This document shows, piece after piece, positions 35,870-44,662 of a stretch of 64,000 nucleotides of DNA. The stretch lies in contig NZ_CANLAG010000003.1 of the NCBI RefSeq assembly GCF_947488715.1, positions 310,001 through 374,000 of the forward strand. Reading direction: 5' to 3'. The first letter of the stretch is position 1, and the number at the start of each line of letters is the position of its first letter. A program made the translations under genes and the position numbers. The notes beneath the pieces were generated by a model. It did no database searches. It had not been told where the DNA came from and worked only from the letters and a program-made list of their open reading frames with translations. This stretch comes from an uncultured Tateyamaria sp. Lineage in GTDB: Bacteria > Pseudomonadota > Alphaproteobacteria > Rhodobacterales > Rhodobacteraceae.

Positions 35870-37297
35870 CTACTCCTCCAGCACCCAGGTGTCTTTGGTT
35901 CCGCCGCCCTGGGACGAGTTCACCACCAGCGACCCCTCGGTCAGGGCCACGCGGGTCAGACCGCCGGGCGTGATCTCGATCCGGTCGGGCGACACCAGCA
36001 CAAAGGGGCGCAGGTCCACATGGCGCGGCGCAAGCCCCGCCTCGGTCAGGATCGGCACCGTGGACAGCGCCAGCGTGGGCTGGGCGATGTAGTTGCCGGG
36101 GTTTGCCTCCAGCTTGGCGCGGAAGGCCGCGATTTCCTTTTTCGACGCGGCCGGTCCCACCAGCATGCCGTAACCGCCTGATCCATGGACCTCTTTGACA
36201 ACCAGATCGGCGAGGTTGTCGAGCACGTATTTCAACGCCTCGGAGTCTGAACAGCGGTGCGTCGGTACGTTTTGCAGGATCGCCTTTTCGCCGGTGTAGA
36301 ATTCGACGATGTCGGGCATATAGCTGTAGATCGCCTTGTCGTCCGCGATACCGGTGCCGGGGGCATTGGCGATTGTGACGCCGCCTGCGCGGTAGACGTC
36401 CATGATGCCCGGCACGCCCAGCATGCTGTCGGGGTTGAACGTCAACGGGTCCAGAAAATCATCATCAACACGGCGGTACAGCACGTCGATGGGCTTGTAC
36501 CCACGGGTTGTGCGCATCGCCACACGCCCGTCAACGACGCGGAGATCGTGACCCTCGACCAGTTCCGCGCTCATCTGATCGGCGATGAAAGCGTGTTCGT
36601 AGTAGGCCGAGTTGTGGATGCCCGGGGTCAGGACCGCCAGCGTGGGCCGCCCTTCGCAGGCGTTGGGTGCGCAGGCTGACAGTGACCGACGCAGGGACCG
36701 CGGGTATTGGCTGACCGGCTGCACTTTGACCTTCGAGAACAGCTCGGGGAACATGTGCAGCATGGTCTCGCGGTTCTCGAGCATATAGCTCACCCCAGAC
36801 GGGGTCCGCGCGTTGTCCTCGAGCACGTAAAACTCGTCATCGCCCGTGCGCACCAGATCAGTGCCAACGATGTGGGTATAGATGTCGCCTGGCGGGGTCA
36901 TCCCGATCATCTGCGGCAGAAAGGCGTCGTTGCGCGCGATCATCTCAGCGGGCAGGCGGCCTGCGCGAATGATCTCTTGGCGGTGATAGATGTCATGCAG
37001 GAACGCGTTGAGCGCGCGCACGCGCTGTTCAATGCCTTTGGCGACCTTGGCCCATTCGCGCGCCGCCATGATGCGCGGCACCAGATCAAAGGGGATCAAC
37101 CGTTCGGTGGCGTCCGGGTCACCATAGACATTGAAGGTCACGCCGATCAGCCGGAACAGCGCCTCGGCCTCTTCGGATTTTGCCAGCAGGCGGGCGGTGT
37201 CCTCGTTCTTGAACCACGCGCAGTAGTCTTCGTAGGGGGCACGCGGACCGTTGCCGCGACCAGTCATTTCGTCGAAAAACTGTGTTTGCTTGGCCAT
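35870..37297 (-). CDS. Circularly permuted ATP-grasp protein (DUF404/DUF407)
   Basis: A 475-residue ATP-grasp enzyme of the circularly permuted type 2 family. Blocks such as VEGHDLRVVDGRVAMRTTRG, VLEDNARTPSGVSYMLENR and the GSGGYGMLVGP nucleotide loop are present. It probably forms an amide bond using ATP, but no product is known. The start MAKQTQFFDEM (37297) was chosen over the longer frame to 37348. It is the first gene of the Anbu run. Confidence 0.92.
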   Translation of the reverse strand: MAKQTQFFDEMTGRGNGPRAPYEDYCAWFKNEDTARLLAKSEEAEALFRLIGVTFNVYGDPDATERLIPFDLVPRIMAAREWAKVAKGIEQRVRALNAFLHDIYHRQEIIRAGRLPAEMIARNDAFLPQMIGMTPPGDIYTHIVGTDLVRTGDDEFYVLEDNARTPSGVSYMLENRETMLHMFPELFSKVKVQPVSQYPRSLRRSLSACAPNACEGRPTLAVLTPGIHNSAYYEHAFIADQMSAELVEGHDLRVVDGRVAMRTTRGYKPIDVLYRRVDDDFLDPLTFNPDSMLGVPGIMDVYRAGGVTIANAPGTGIADDKAIYSYMPDIVEFYTGEKAILQNVPTHRCSDSEALKYVLDNLADLVVKEVHGSGGYGMLVGPAASKKEIAAFRAKLEANPGNYIAQPTLALSTVPILTEAGLAPRHVDLRPFVLVSPDRIEITPGGLTRVALTEGSLVVNSSQGGGTKDTWVLEE

Positions 37298-37406
37298 GCC
37301 ATCCAGCCTGCACATTATCTGTGCCCTCGCAACCGGCTTGCTGAGCAAATGGCCTGATCTGCTGGATTTTGACCAAAAAACAGGCGTTTAAGTCGGGGCG
37401 CAGGTG

Positions 37407-38237
37407 TCAGATGACATAGGTATCGAGGTCTTCGGCAACGGACCAGTCCACCGTACTGTGCACACGCGCAGGGTCAAAAGACGCATCCATATGGCGGCGG
37501 AAATGGGTCAGCAGCACTCGCTTGACCCCGCTTGCCGTTGCCATGTCCACGATCTCTTGTGGGCTGGGCGACAGGGCCATCATTTCCGCACTGGCGGGGT
37601 CGATGTCCAGCCGGTAGCACCAGTGCAACAGCAGGTCCGCGCCGCAGGCCATGGCGGTCAGTTTCGCACTTGGGCCAGCGTCGCCTGAATAGACAAATCT
37701 GCGCCCCTCTGCGGCGACGGCAAAGGCGAAACAGTCGAGCCAGGGTTGCGCATGCGGCACCTCGCAGGTGCTGATCTGCCAGCCGCCGTGATCATGGCGG
37801 TGATCCGGGCCGATCTCGGTCACAACCGGCTGCGGCCAGGCACGGGGCAGAGTGCCGCCGCGGCGTACCCAGACTTCCTTGCTTTGCGGGACTTCGGTGC
37901 GCGCGGCGAGGTCATGGGCAAACACCCCGTCCGTCCCGAACAGGCGGTCGGTGACCCCGGCCAGCGGTGCGGGTCCAAACACCCGCAAAGGGGCTGCGCC
38001 TTCGTCCCAGGCGGCGTGGACCAGACGGGCGTAGTCCATCATGTGATCACTGTGCAGATGGGTAAAGTAGAGGTGCGTGATGTCGCCGGGGCGCTTGCCT
38101 GCCCGCAGCAGGTTGTCAAAGACCCCGCCGCCGCAGTCAAAAAGTACGGTGTCGCCACCCACCTCCAACATATAGCCTGACGAGGCGCGGCGCGCATACG
38201 CTTCGGGCGAGCCGGAACCGAGGATCGTCAGCTTCAT
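37407..38237 (-). CDS. Metallo-beta-lactamase fold hydrolase
   Basis: A 276-residue MBL protein with HLHSDHMMDY as the Zn-binding motif and a later YSGDAGPS segment; the C-terminal LLTHFRR completes the metal ligands. The start MKLTILGSGSPEAYARRASSGYML resembles RNase Z-like and arylsulfatase-type MBL proteins that start with a glycine loop. It overlaps the sulfatase gene upstream by 4 bp (ATGA), so it is likely coupled to it. The substrate is unknown; an arylsulfatase/ester hydrolase role fits context but is not shown. Confidence 0.85.
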   Translation of the reverse strand: MKLTILGSGSPEAYARRASSGYMLEVGGDTVLFDCGGGVFDNLLRAGKRPGDITHLYFTHLHSDHMMDYARLVHAAWDEGAAPLRVFGPAPLAGVTDRLFGTDGVFAHDLAARTEVPQSKEVWVRRGGTLPRAWPQPVVTEIGPDHRHDHGGWQISTCEVPHAQPWLDCFAFAVAAEGRRFVYSGDAGPSAKLTAMACGADLLLHWCYRLDIDPASAEMMALSPSPQEIVDMATASGVKRVLLTHFRRHMDASFDPARVHSTVDWSVAEDLDTYVI

Positions 38238-39664
38238 GGCCCACGCTCCGGTGATGGGGGCGGGGGCGTTGCGCCGGGCGCACCAAGGGCCAGCGCCGCC
38301 TCGCGCCCCCCGTGGTGTGCGATCAACGCCGCCTGATCGGCAAAGGCCTGCGCATTGGCCGCCTCGGTGTCGCACATCGCCTCTAGCTGGGCGTGCAGGC
38401 GTGCGCGAACGGCGTCATAGGCCGGGTCTGTTGCCAGATTGGTCAGCTCTTCGGGGTCGGCAATGAGGTCGTACAACTCGTCCTCAAATCCCATGTACCG
38501 GATCAGTTTGAAGCGCCCTTGTCGCAGCATGAAGGCCCCGGAAACCGCCCCTGCGGCGTGATATTGGCTGAGCACCGGGCGGTCGGGTTCCGGGTCTACG
38601 ATGATGTTCCGCAGTGGTTTGCCATGTCCCACTGGTTCTGCGCCAAAATGGTCGGTGAGTGTGGCCGTGACATCCAACAGGTCAACAGCCGTGTCACATG
38701 TGCCGCGCGCCACGTTTGGGCCCGCCATAATCAAGGGAATTGCCACGCTTTCCTCATAAAAGTTGGATTTGCCCCACAGCCCCCGCGCGCCAGCGTTGTC
38801 GCCATGGTCCGAGCTGTAGATCACCGTGGTGTTTTCAGTCAGGCCTGCGCGGTCCAGCGCGGTGAGGATCTGGCCCACACTGTGATCCAGCCAGGAACAC
38901 AGACCATAGTAAGACGCCAAGGCGACCTGTCGGTCCGCCTCGCTTTCAAAATGCGCCTCGCTGTCCATGAACGCATTCTGTTTGGCGACCCATGGATGGC
39001 GGACATATCCTTCGGCGGGATGCGCCTTGGGCAGCGGCAGGGTGTCATGGGGATAGAGGTCATAGAATGGCTGCGGCACGACCAGTGGGAAATGCGGCGC
39101 CACGAGGCCTACATACAGACACCAGGGTTCCGGGCCTACCGCGTCCAACCAATCACAAGCGCGCCGCGTTACCTCCGCATCGTAGTCGGTGTAGCTGCTG
39201 TTGCCCGGCCCCAATTGCGCGCCCAGCATTGGCTCGGATGCGATCTTGCGCGTGGCTTCGTCGCGCAGGCTGGCCCAGACCATGCCCACACCGCCCGCCA
39301 CCATCATCGGGTGGTGCATCCGGTCGAACCCCGTGGCGTCATCCGTGTTGCGATAGTGCAGTTTGCCGATGCTCTCACAACGCACACCGCACGCCTGAAG
39401 CGCGTGGCCCCAACTGGGCATGGACCCGGTGTAGGGCATCGCATTGTCCCACGCCCCGGTCTCGTGCACGGGCCGACCCGTGGCAAGGCTGGCGCGTGCA
39501 GGCACGCATATCGGGCTGGGGGTATAGGCGTTTGTAAACCGGGTGCCGCGTGCGGCCAGCGCGTCCAGATGCGGGGTCTGAACCACACTGTGCCCCGCGC
39601 ATCCCATCGCCCGCGCCTGGTGTTCGTCCGACAGGATAAACAGCAGGTTGCGCCCGTGCGCCAT
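38234..39664 (-). CDS. Sulfatase (formylglycine type)
   Basis: A 476-residue sulfatase with the formylglycine signature PICVPARASLATGR (Cys53), metal residues LSDEHQ near the start and SSDHGDNAG later. It hydrolyses sulfate esters; an activating enzyme must convert Cys53 to formylglycine. There is no clear signal peptide, so it is probably cytoplasmic. It faces a second sulfatase gene across a MarR regulator. Choline-sulfatase or a polysaccharide sulfatase are both possible. Confidence 0.92.
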   Translation of the reverse strand: MAHGRNLLFILSDEHQARAMGCAGHSVVQTPHLDALAARGTRFTNAYTPSPICVPARASLATGRPVHETGAWDNAMPYTGSMPSWGHALQACGVRCESIGKLHYRNTDDATGFDRMHHPMMVAGGVGMVWASLRDEATRKIASEPMLGAQLGPGNSSYTDYDAEVTRRACDWLDAVGPEPWCLYVGLVAPHFPLVVPQPFYDLYPHDTLPLPKAHPAEGYVRHPWVAKQNAFMDSEAHFESEADRQVALASYYGLCSWLDHSVGQILTALDRAGLTENTTVIYSSDHGDNAGARGLWGKSNFYEESVAIPLIMAGPNVARGTCDTAVDLLDVTATLTDHFGAEPVGHGKPLRNIIVDPEPDRPVLSQYHAAGAVSGAFMLRQGRFKLIRYMGFEDELYDLIADPEELTNLATDPAYDAVRARLHAQLEAMCDTEAANAQAFADQAALIAHHGGREAALALGAPGATPPPPSPERGP

Positions 39665-39665
39665 G

Positions 39666-40130
39666 TCAGAAATCGCGCCGTTGGGCCGCCGCTTCGAGCC
39701 GGTCGAGGACGCTGAACACCGTGGCCACCTCGTCCTCGGACAGGTCGGCCATCAGAACCTTCTGGCGTTCGCGCATCATCGGCAACACCCGATCATAGAG
39801 CGCGCGCCCCGAGGCGGTCAGCGCCAGAATACTCTGCCGGTGGTCGGACGGGTCCACATGGCTGTCCATATATTCTTTGCGGATCAGTGACTTGACCGCC
39901 CGCGACACCTGCGCCTTGTCGATCTGGCCCTCACGGACCACGGCGGCCATGGTGCTTTGGCCCACATCCGCAACAAGTATCATCACTCGCCACTCGGTTT
40001 GCCCGATGTCGGAGTGGGTGCTCAGGATGTACTGGGCCTGGCTGTTGATCTGTGCCTGTAGCCGGCTCAGACGAAAGGTCAGGAACCCGCTCAGCTTCAG
40101 CGGTGGCTTATCGGGAGGCGTGGTGCTCAT
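39666..40130 (-). CDS. MarR-family transcriptional regulator
   Basis: A 154-residue winged-helix regulator. DNA-recognition region REGQIDKAQVSRAVKSLIRKEYM and the DPSDHRQSILALTASGRAL wing motif match MarR. It lies 1 bp before the sulfatase gene and is divergent from the second sulfatase, with nested inverted repeats in the 92-bp intergenic gap. It probably controls both sulfatase operons and responds to a small ligand not known. Confidence 0.92.
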   Translation of the reverse strand: MSTTPPDKPPLKLSGFLTFRLSRLQAQINSQAQYILSTHSDIGQTEWRVMILVADVGQSTMAAVVREGQIDKAQVSRAVKSLIRKEYMDSHVDPSDHRQSILALTASGRALYDRVLPMMRERQKVLMADLSEDEVATVFSVLDRLEAAAQRRDF

Positions 40131-40139
40131 GGGACCACC

Positions 40140-40167
40140 ATGTTGAAATTGGTTGACGGGTCAACAT
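40140..40167. promoter_or_regulatory. Probable MarR operator in the divergent promoter
   Basis: A perfect inverted repeat GTTGAC-GG-GTCAAC (40152-40165) is nested within a wider 7-bp pair ATGTTGA (40140-40146) / TCAACAT (40161-40167). The position between marR and the second sulfatase is what is expected for a MarR binding site. Confidence 0.65.
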
Positions 40168-40222
40168 ATTTTCTGTCTGCTTTGGCCATTGTCGCCTCAG
40201 ATTTTACAGACGAAAGAGTGCA

Positions 40223-41734
40223 ATGCGACCCAATATTCTGCTCATTTCCGCAGATCAGCAGCGTGCCGACTGTTTCGGGTTCAAAGGGCGCAACGTCAAG
40301 ACGCCGCATCTGGATGCGCTGGCGGCTGCCGGTACGCATTTTGATGCCTGCATCACCCCTTGTGTGGTCTGCCAACCGGCGCGCGCCTCGATGCTGACTG
40401 GGCAGTTGCCGCGCACGCATGGGGTGCACGACAACGGCATCGACCTTGACCCCAAGGTGGGCGCGCGCGGATTTGCCGGGATGCTGGCGCAGGACGGCTA
40501 TGACACCGCCTATTTCGGCAAGGCGCATTTTTCAACATATCATACGTTCGAGGCCACGGGCACGCCGGAATGCCTGAAATCCTCAGCCCGCTATCCCGAC
40601 GACTGGTACGGGCCGTATATGGGTTTTGACCATGTGGAACTGGTGCTGGTCGGTCACAACTGGTGGGCGCCTGAAACGCCGCCCGGTGGGCAACATTACG
40701 AACGCTGGTTTCACGCAGATGGACAGGGCGCCGACAAGGTCCGCATGATGTGGGAAAACGCGGGCGACACCCGTGGTGCTGCACAGACGTGGCATTCGCG
40801 GCTGCCGGAGCAGTGGCACAACTCCACCTGGATCGGGGATCGTACCTGCGCATGGCTGCAACAGGACCATACGGAGCCGTTTTGCACCTGGGTCAGCTTT
40901 CCCGATCCGCACCACCCCTTTGATGCACCCGAACCGTGGTCGCGCCTGCATGACCCGGCAGAGGTGGATCTCCCTGAACATCGGACGCGCGATTTCACCG
41001 GCAGGCCCTGGTGGCACGAGCAGGTACTGACCGCTGAGCCCGAGGGGGCGGGCGCGGACATCCGCAAAAGCTATAGCCGCATCCCCCCACAGACCGACGA
41101 CCAATTGCGCGAGATCATTGCCAACACCTATGGCCAGATTGCGTTGATTGATCACAACGTGGGCCGCATTCTGGACGCGCTGGAAACGGCGGGGTTGGCC
41201 GAAAATACGATTGTGATCTACGTGTCCGATCACGGCGACTGGCTGGGCGACCACGGGCTGATCCTCAAGGGGCCGATGCACTTTGACGGGTTGCTCAAGG
41301 TGCCGATGATCGTGCGCGGACCCGGCGTGCCAGCGGGCGCGCGGGTGGATGACCCGGTCTCTACCCTCGATCTGATGCCGACCTTTGCCGACCTTGCCGG
41401 GGCAGAGCCGTTGCACCCGGCACATGGCGCGTCGCTCCGACCGCTGTGGGAGGGGCGCGGCAATCGCGACTTTGCCTACAATGAATGGGAGCTGTTGCCC
41501 ACGCGCACCGGGGTCGCGCTGTCGCTGCGCACGGTGCGAACCCGCACGCACAAGCTAACTGTCGATCTGCAATCCGGGGCGGGCGAGATGTATGATCTGG
41601 TCGCAGACCCGAACGAGCGGTTCAACCTGTGGGACGATCCGGCGCATGGCGATGTACAGGCCGAGTTGATGGCGATGGTCCACAGCCGCCCCGATGATGC
41701 AGGACCAATCCGCGCGCAGGTTGGCATCGCTTGA
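40223..41734 (+). CDS. Sulfatase (formylglycine type), second copy
   Basis: A 503-residue sulfatase with the signature CVVCQPARASMLTG (Cys50 as the formylglycine precursor), LISADQQRADCFG near the start and YVSDHGDWLGDHG for metal binding. It shares the fold but little length-wise identity with the other sulfatase. No signal peptide is seen. It is transcribed away from marR and followed after 92 bp by the acyl-CoA dehydrogenase. Choline-sulfatase-like or phosphonate-monoester-hydrolase-like activity is possible. Confidence 0.92.
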   Translation: MRPNILLISADQQRADCFGFKGRNVKTPHLDALAAAGTHFDACITPCVVCQPARASMLTGQLPRTHGVHDNGIDLDPKVGARGFAGMLAQDGYDTAYFGKAHFSTYHTFEATGTPECLKSSARYPDDWYGPYMGFDHVELVLVGHNWWAPETPPGGQHYERWFHADGQGADKVRMMWENAGDTRGAAQTWHSRLPEQWHNSTWIGDRTCAWLQQDHTEPFCTWVSFPDPHHPFDAPEPWSRLHDPAEVDLPEHRTRDFTGRPWWHEQVLTAEPEGAGADIRKSYSRIPPQTDDQLREIIANTYGQIALIDHNVGRILDALETAGLAENTIVIYVSDHGDWLGDHGLILKGPMHFDGLLKVPMIVRGPGVPAGARVDDPVSTLDLMPTFADLAGAEPLHPAHGASLRPLWEGRGNRDFAYNEWELLPTRTGVALSLRTVRTRTHKLTVDLQSGAGEMYDLVADPNERFNLWDDPAHGDVQAELMAMVHSRPDDAGPIRAQVGIA

Positions 41735-41826
41735 ACCGTGTCGCCTTGCGGCGCCCTTCCCTCGGGTCGGCTGTGGACATGGCCGCGCATTCCGGCCACG
41801 GTGCCACCAAAAGGGAGGATCACACC

Positions 41827-43062
41827 ATGGACATGTCATTCACACTTCGCCCGGAAAACCGCGATCTGCTGAACCGCGTGTCAGCCATGATCCGGGACGA
41901 GATCATACCCATGGAGGATGAATACGCCGCCGAAGTCGCCAAAGGTGACCGCTGGCAATACACCGACCGCCAGACCGAGATCCTCGAAGGGTTGAAGGCC
42001 AAGGCCAAGGCGGCGGGCCTGTGGAATTTCTGGCTGACCGATAGCGACAAGGGGTTTGGCCTGTCCACGGTGGAATACGCGCATTTCGCCGAAGAGATGG
42101 GCAAGACGCCTCTCGGGGCCGAGGTGTTCAACTGTTCCGCCCCCGACACCGGCAACATGGAGGTGTTCGAACGGTACGGCACCGACCAGATGAAATCCGA
42201 CTGGTTGGCGCCCTTGCTCGAAGGGAAAATCCGCTCCGCCTATCTGATGACGGAACCGGATGTCGCGTCCTCGGATGCCACCAACATCTCGATGTCCTGC
42301 GTGCGGGATGGCGACCACTATGTGCTGAACGGCGAGAAATATTGGGCCAGTGGTGCGGGTGATCCGCGCTGCAAGGTGTATATCGTCATGGTCAAGACCG
42401 GCGGCGACGAAAACCCCAAGCACAAGCGCCAATCGATGATCGTTGTCCCCGCGGGGACAGAGGGGATCGAAGTGCTGCGCCCCATGCTGGTCTACGGCCA
42501 CGACGACGCGCCGCACGGGCACATGCACATCCGGTTCACAAACGTCCGCGTGCCGGCTGAGAACATTCTGTTGGGCGAGGGGCGCGGCTTCGAGATTTCC
42601 CAAGGCCGCCTCGGGCCGGGCCGCATCCACCACTGCATGCGCGCCATCGGTCAGGCCGAGGCGGCGCTGGAACTGATGTGCAAACGGTCGCTGTCCAAAG
42701 AGGCGTTCGGCAAGCCACTGGCGCAGTTGGGTGCCAACTATGACATCATCGCTGAGGCGCGGATGGACATCGAAATGGCGCGACTTCTGTGCCTCAAGGC
42801 CGCGTGGATGATGGATCAGGGTGACGCCCGCGCAGCCGCGCCATGGATCAGCCAGATCAAGGTCGTGGCCCCGCGTGTGTCTCTCAAGGTCATCGACGAG
42901 GCGGTGCAGATGCACGGCGGACAGGGCATCAGTCAGGACACGCCGCTGGCCAATGCCTGGACCCACCAGCGGACCCTGCGTCTGGCCGATGGGCCGGATG
43001 CCGTCCACCGCCGTCAGGTCGCACGTGCGGAGCTGAGGAAATACACCCAGCGTCCGATGTAA
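41827..43062 (+). CDS. Acyl-CoA dehydrogenase
   Basis: A 411-residue FAD enzyme with the typical three domains. Blocks include AYLMTEPDVASSDATNI (substrate/FAD binding) and the C-terminal KPLAQLGANYDIIAEARMDI and QMHGGQGISQDTPLA stretches. It oxidises acyl-CoA to enoyl-CoA. The ATG at 41827 has a GGGAGGATC ribosome site; the open frame from 41731 overlaps the sulfatase. No fatty-acid operon partner is adjacent, so its substrate is unknown; it resembles the ACAD10/11-like branch. Confidence 0.9.
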   Translation: MDMSFTLRPENRDLLNRVSAMIRDEIIPMEDEYAAEVAKGDRWQYTDRQTEILEGLKAKAKAAGLWNFWLTDSDKGFGLSTVEYAHFAEEMGKTPLGAEVFNCSAPDTGNMEVFERYGTDQMKSDWLAPLLEGKIRSAYLMTEPDVASSDATNISMSCVRDGDHYVLNGEKYWASGAGDPRCKVYIVMVKTGGDENPKHKRQSMIVVPAGTEGIEVLRPMLVYGHDDAPHGHMHIRFTNVRVPAENILLGEGRGFEISQGRLGPGRIHHCMRAIGQAEAALELMCKRSLSKEAFGKPLAQLGANYDIIAEARMDIEMARLLCLKAAWMMDQGDARAAAPWISQIKVVAPRVSLKVIDEAVQMHGGQGISQDTPLANAWTHQRTLRLADGPDAVHRRQVARAELRKYTQRPM

Positions 43063-43234
43063 TCCGGCATCGCCGTACCCGCTTTTGTGTTGCGCCTGTC
43101 CCACATGACCTTGCGTAACAGGCCACGCACACCCACCTCTGTGCGGTGGACGCGGATCGTCCTTGCGCGGGGCGGGCCTTTGTCGGACCCTTCGGATATG
43201 GGACAAAGCATGGACCGGTAGGGGCCGGTGTTGG

Positions 43235-43738
43235 ATGATGGATTGCTCTTGGACAGAACTTCAGGCGCTGGGCGTGCGCGCAGCCAGCGGTGCGCAGGTG
43301 CCCCCGGCACAGGCGCTGGCCTTTGGCGCGATGCTTGCCCGGCATCTGGCGGATGGCGGCAACGAAGCGCCGGTCACAGACGCATTGGCCGCACCCGGCC
43401 GCATCCGCGCCATGGCTCAAACCGTTGAGGATCTGGTCGAGGCGGCGTCGGTTACCGCGAAACCCGTTGCCACGTCGGAACAGGATGCCGGTCGGCGCGC
43501 GCTGTTGATCAGTTGGCTGAGGGGGTTGCCGTGCCAAACGGAAGTCTCGGTCATGGGGGACAATGTGCGTGCAGATCTGACCTTGTCAGAACCCAGCACC
43601 CGGTCACGCCCTGCCCACATCGCAGTCAGTGCCGATTTTGCGTCACATCTCAATGACTTGGCTGACCGCGCCCATGTGCCAAAGGGTATCAACGCCCATC
43701 AGGGTGGCGCAGGCGCGGGGCTGATGGGCCTGGAGTAA
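43235..43738 (+). CDS. DUF3726-like protein, function unknown
   Basis: A 167-residue protein starting MMDCSWTELQALGVRAASGAQVPPAQALAF, and ending with a glycine-rich AHQGGAGAGLMGLE. These ends resemble DUF3726 proteins found in Roseobacter-type bacteria next to dehydrogenases. There is no membrane or signal segment. It lies 172 bp past the acyl-CoA dehydrogenase and converges with truA. Assignment is moderate. Confidence 0.55.
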   Translation: MMDCSWTELQALGVRAASGAQVPPAQALAFGAMLARHLADGGNEAPVTDALAAPGRIRAMAQTVEDLVEAASVTAKPVATSEQDAGRRALLISWLRGLPCQTEVSVMGDNVRADLTLSEPSTRSRPAHIAVSADFASHLNDLADRAHVPKGINAHQGGAGAGLMGLE

Positions 43739-43745
43739 GGCCTGA

Positions 43746-44519
43746 TCAATCCGCCGAAAACGGATCGTCCTCATAGCCAACTCCGGCCAGATATAGACCG
43801 CCCGGCGGGCAGACAGGCCCGCAGGTCGCCCGGTCACGCGATGCCAGCGCATCCGCCACGCTCTGCACATCCCGCGATCCCGCGCCCACACGCTCCAGCG
43901 TCCCGACAAAGCTGCGCACCTGATTGTGCAGGAACGACCGCGCGCGCACGTCGAAATGCGCTTCGGGCCCATGTGGGCCGTCGACTTGGGTCACATCCAG
44001 CCGGTCCAGCGTCTTGACCGGGCTCTGGGCCTGACAGATCGACGACCGAAAGGTGGTAAAGTCATGTTTGCCGATCAAATGGTCTGCCGCCGCCTGCATC
44101 GCCGCGATGTCCAGCGGCTGATTGACCCGCCACACCAAGTCGCGCAGATGCGTGACCGGCGCGCGGCGCATCAGGATGCGGAACAGATACCGCCGCTCGC
44201 GGGCCGAGAACCGGGCGTGCCAGTCTTCGGACACGCGCGCACAGTCCAGAATGGCCACCGGTGCAGGCTTGAGGTGATGGTTCAACGCCTCCGACAGGCG
44301 GAACGGATCCCAGTCCTTTTCCATGTCGCAATGGGCGACCTGCGCCAGACCATGCACGCCGGTATCGGTGCGCCCAGCGGCGACGATGGAGTGGTCACGC
44401 GGCTCCAACCGGGCCAGCGCGGCCTCGATCGCACCTTGCACGGTGGATTGTGCGACCTGTCGCTGCCACCCGGCAAAGGGGCCGCCATGGTATTCGATCT
44501 TGAGCGCGTAACGGGGCAT
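43746..44519 (-). CDS. truA: tRNA pseudouridine38-40 synthase TruA
   Basis: A 257-residue pseudouridine synthase with the start [19 protein letters not shown], the catalytic Asp in [11 protein letters not shown], and the [13 protein letters not shown] motif. It modifies positions 38-40 in tRNA anticodon stems. Start and length are standard. It is divergent from ycjX. Confidence 0.97.
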   Translation of the reverse strand: MPRYALKIEYHGGPFAGWQRQVAQSTVQGAIEAALARLEPRDHSIVAAGRTDTGVHGLAQVAHCDMEKDWDPFRLSEALNHHLKPAPVAILDCARVSEDWHARFSARERRYLFRILMRRAPVTHLRDLVWRVNQPLDIAAMQAAADHLIGKHDFTTFRSSICQAQSPVKTLDRLDVTQVDGPHGPEAHFDVRARSFLHNQVRSFVGTLERVGAGSRDVQSVADALASRDRATCGPVCPPGGLYLAGVGYEDDPFSAD

Positions 44520-44662
44520 GTGCGCGACCTAACCCGCACGCCGCTGCCTTGCAATCCCGAGGTGGTCCACCGGACAAGGGGGAACCTGCGGCACGCAATC
44601 CCACTGGCGAGCGGCGCATGGCCTGCCTATGTTGGCCAGCAGGATCAAAAGGGGACGGCCGC

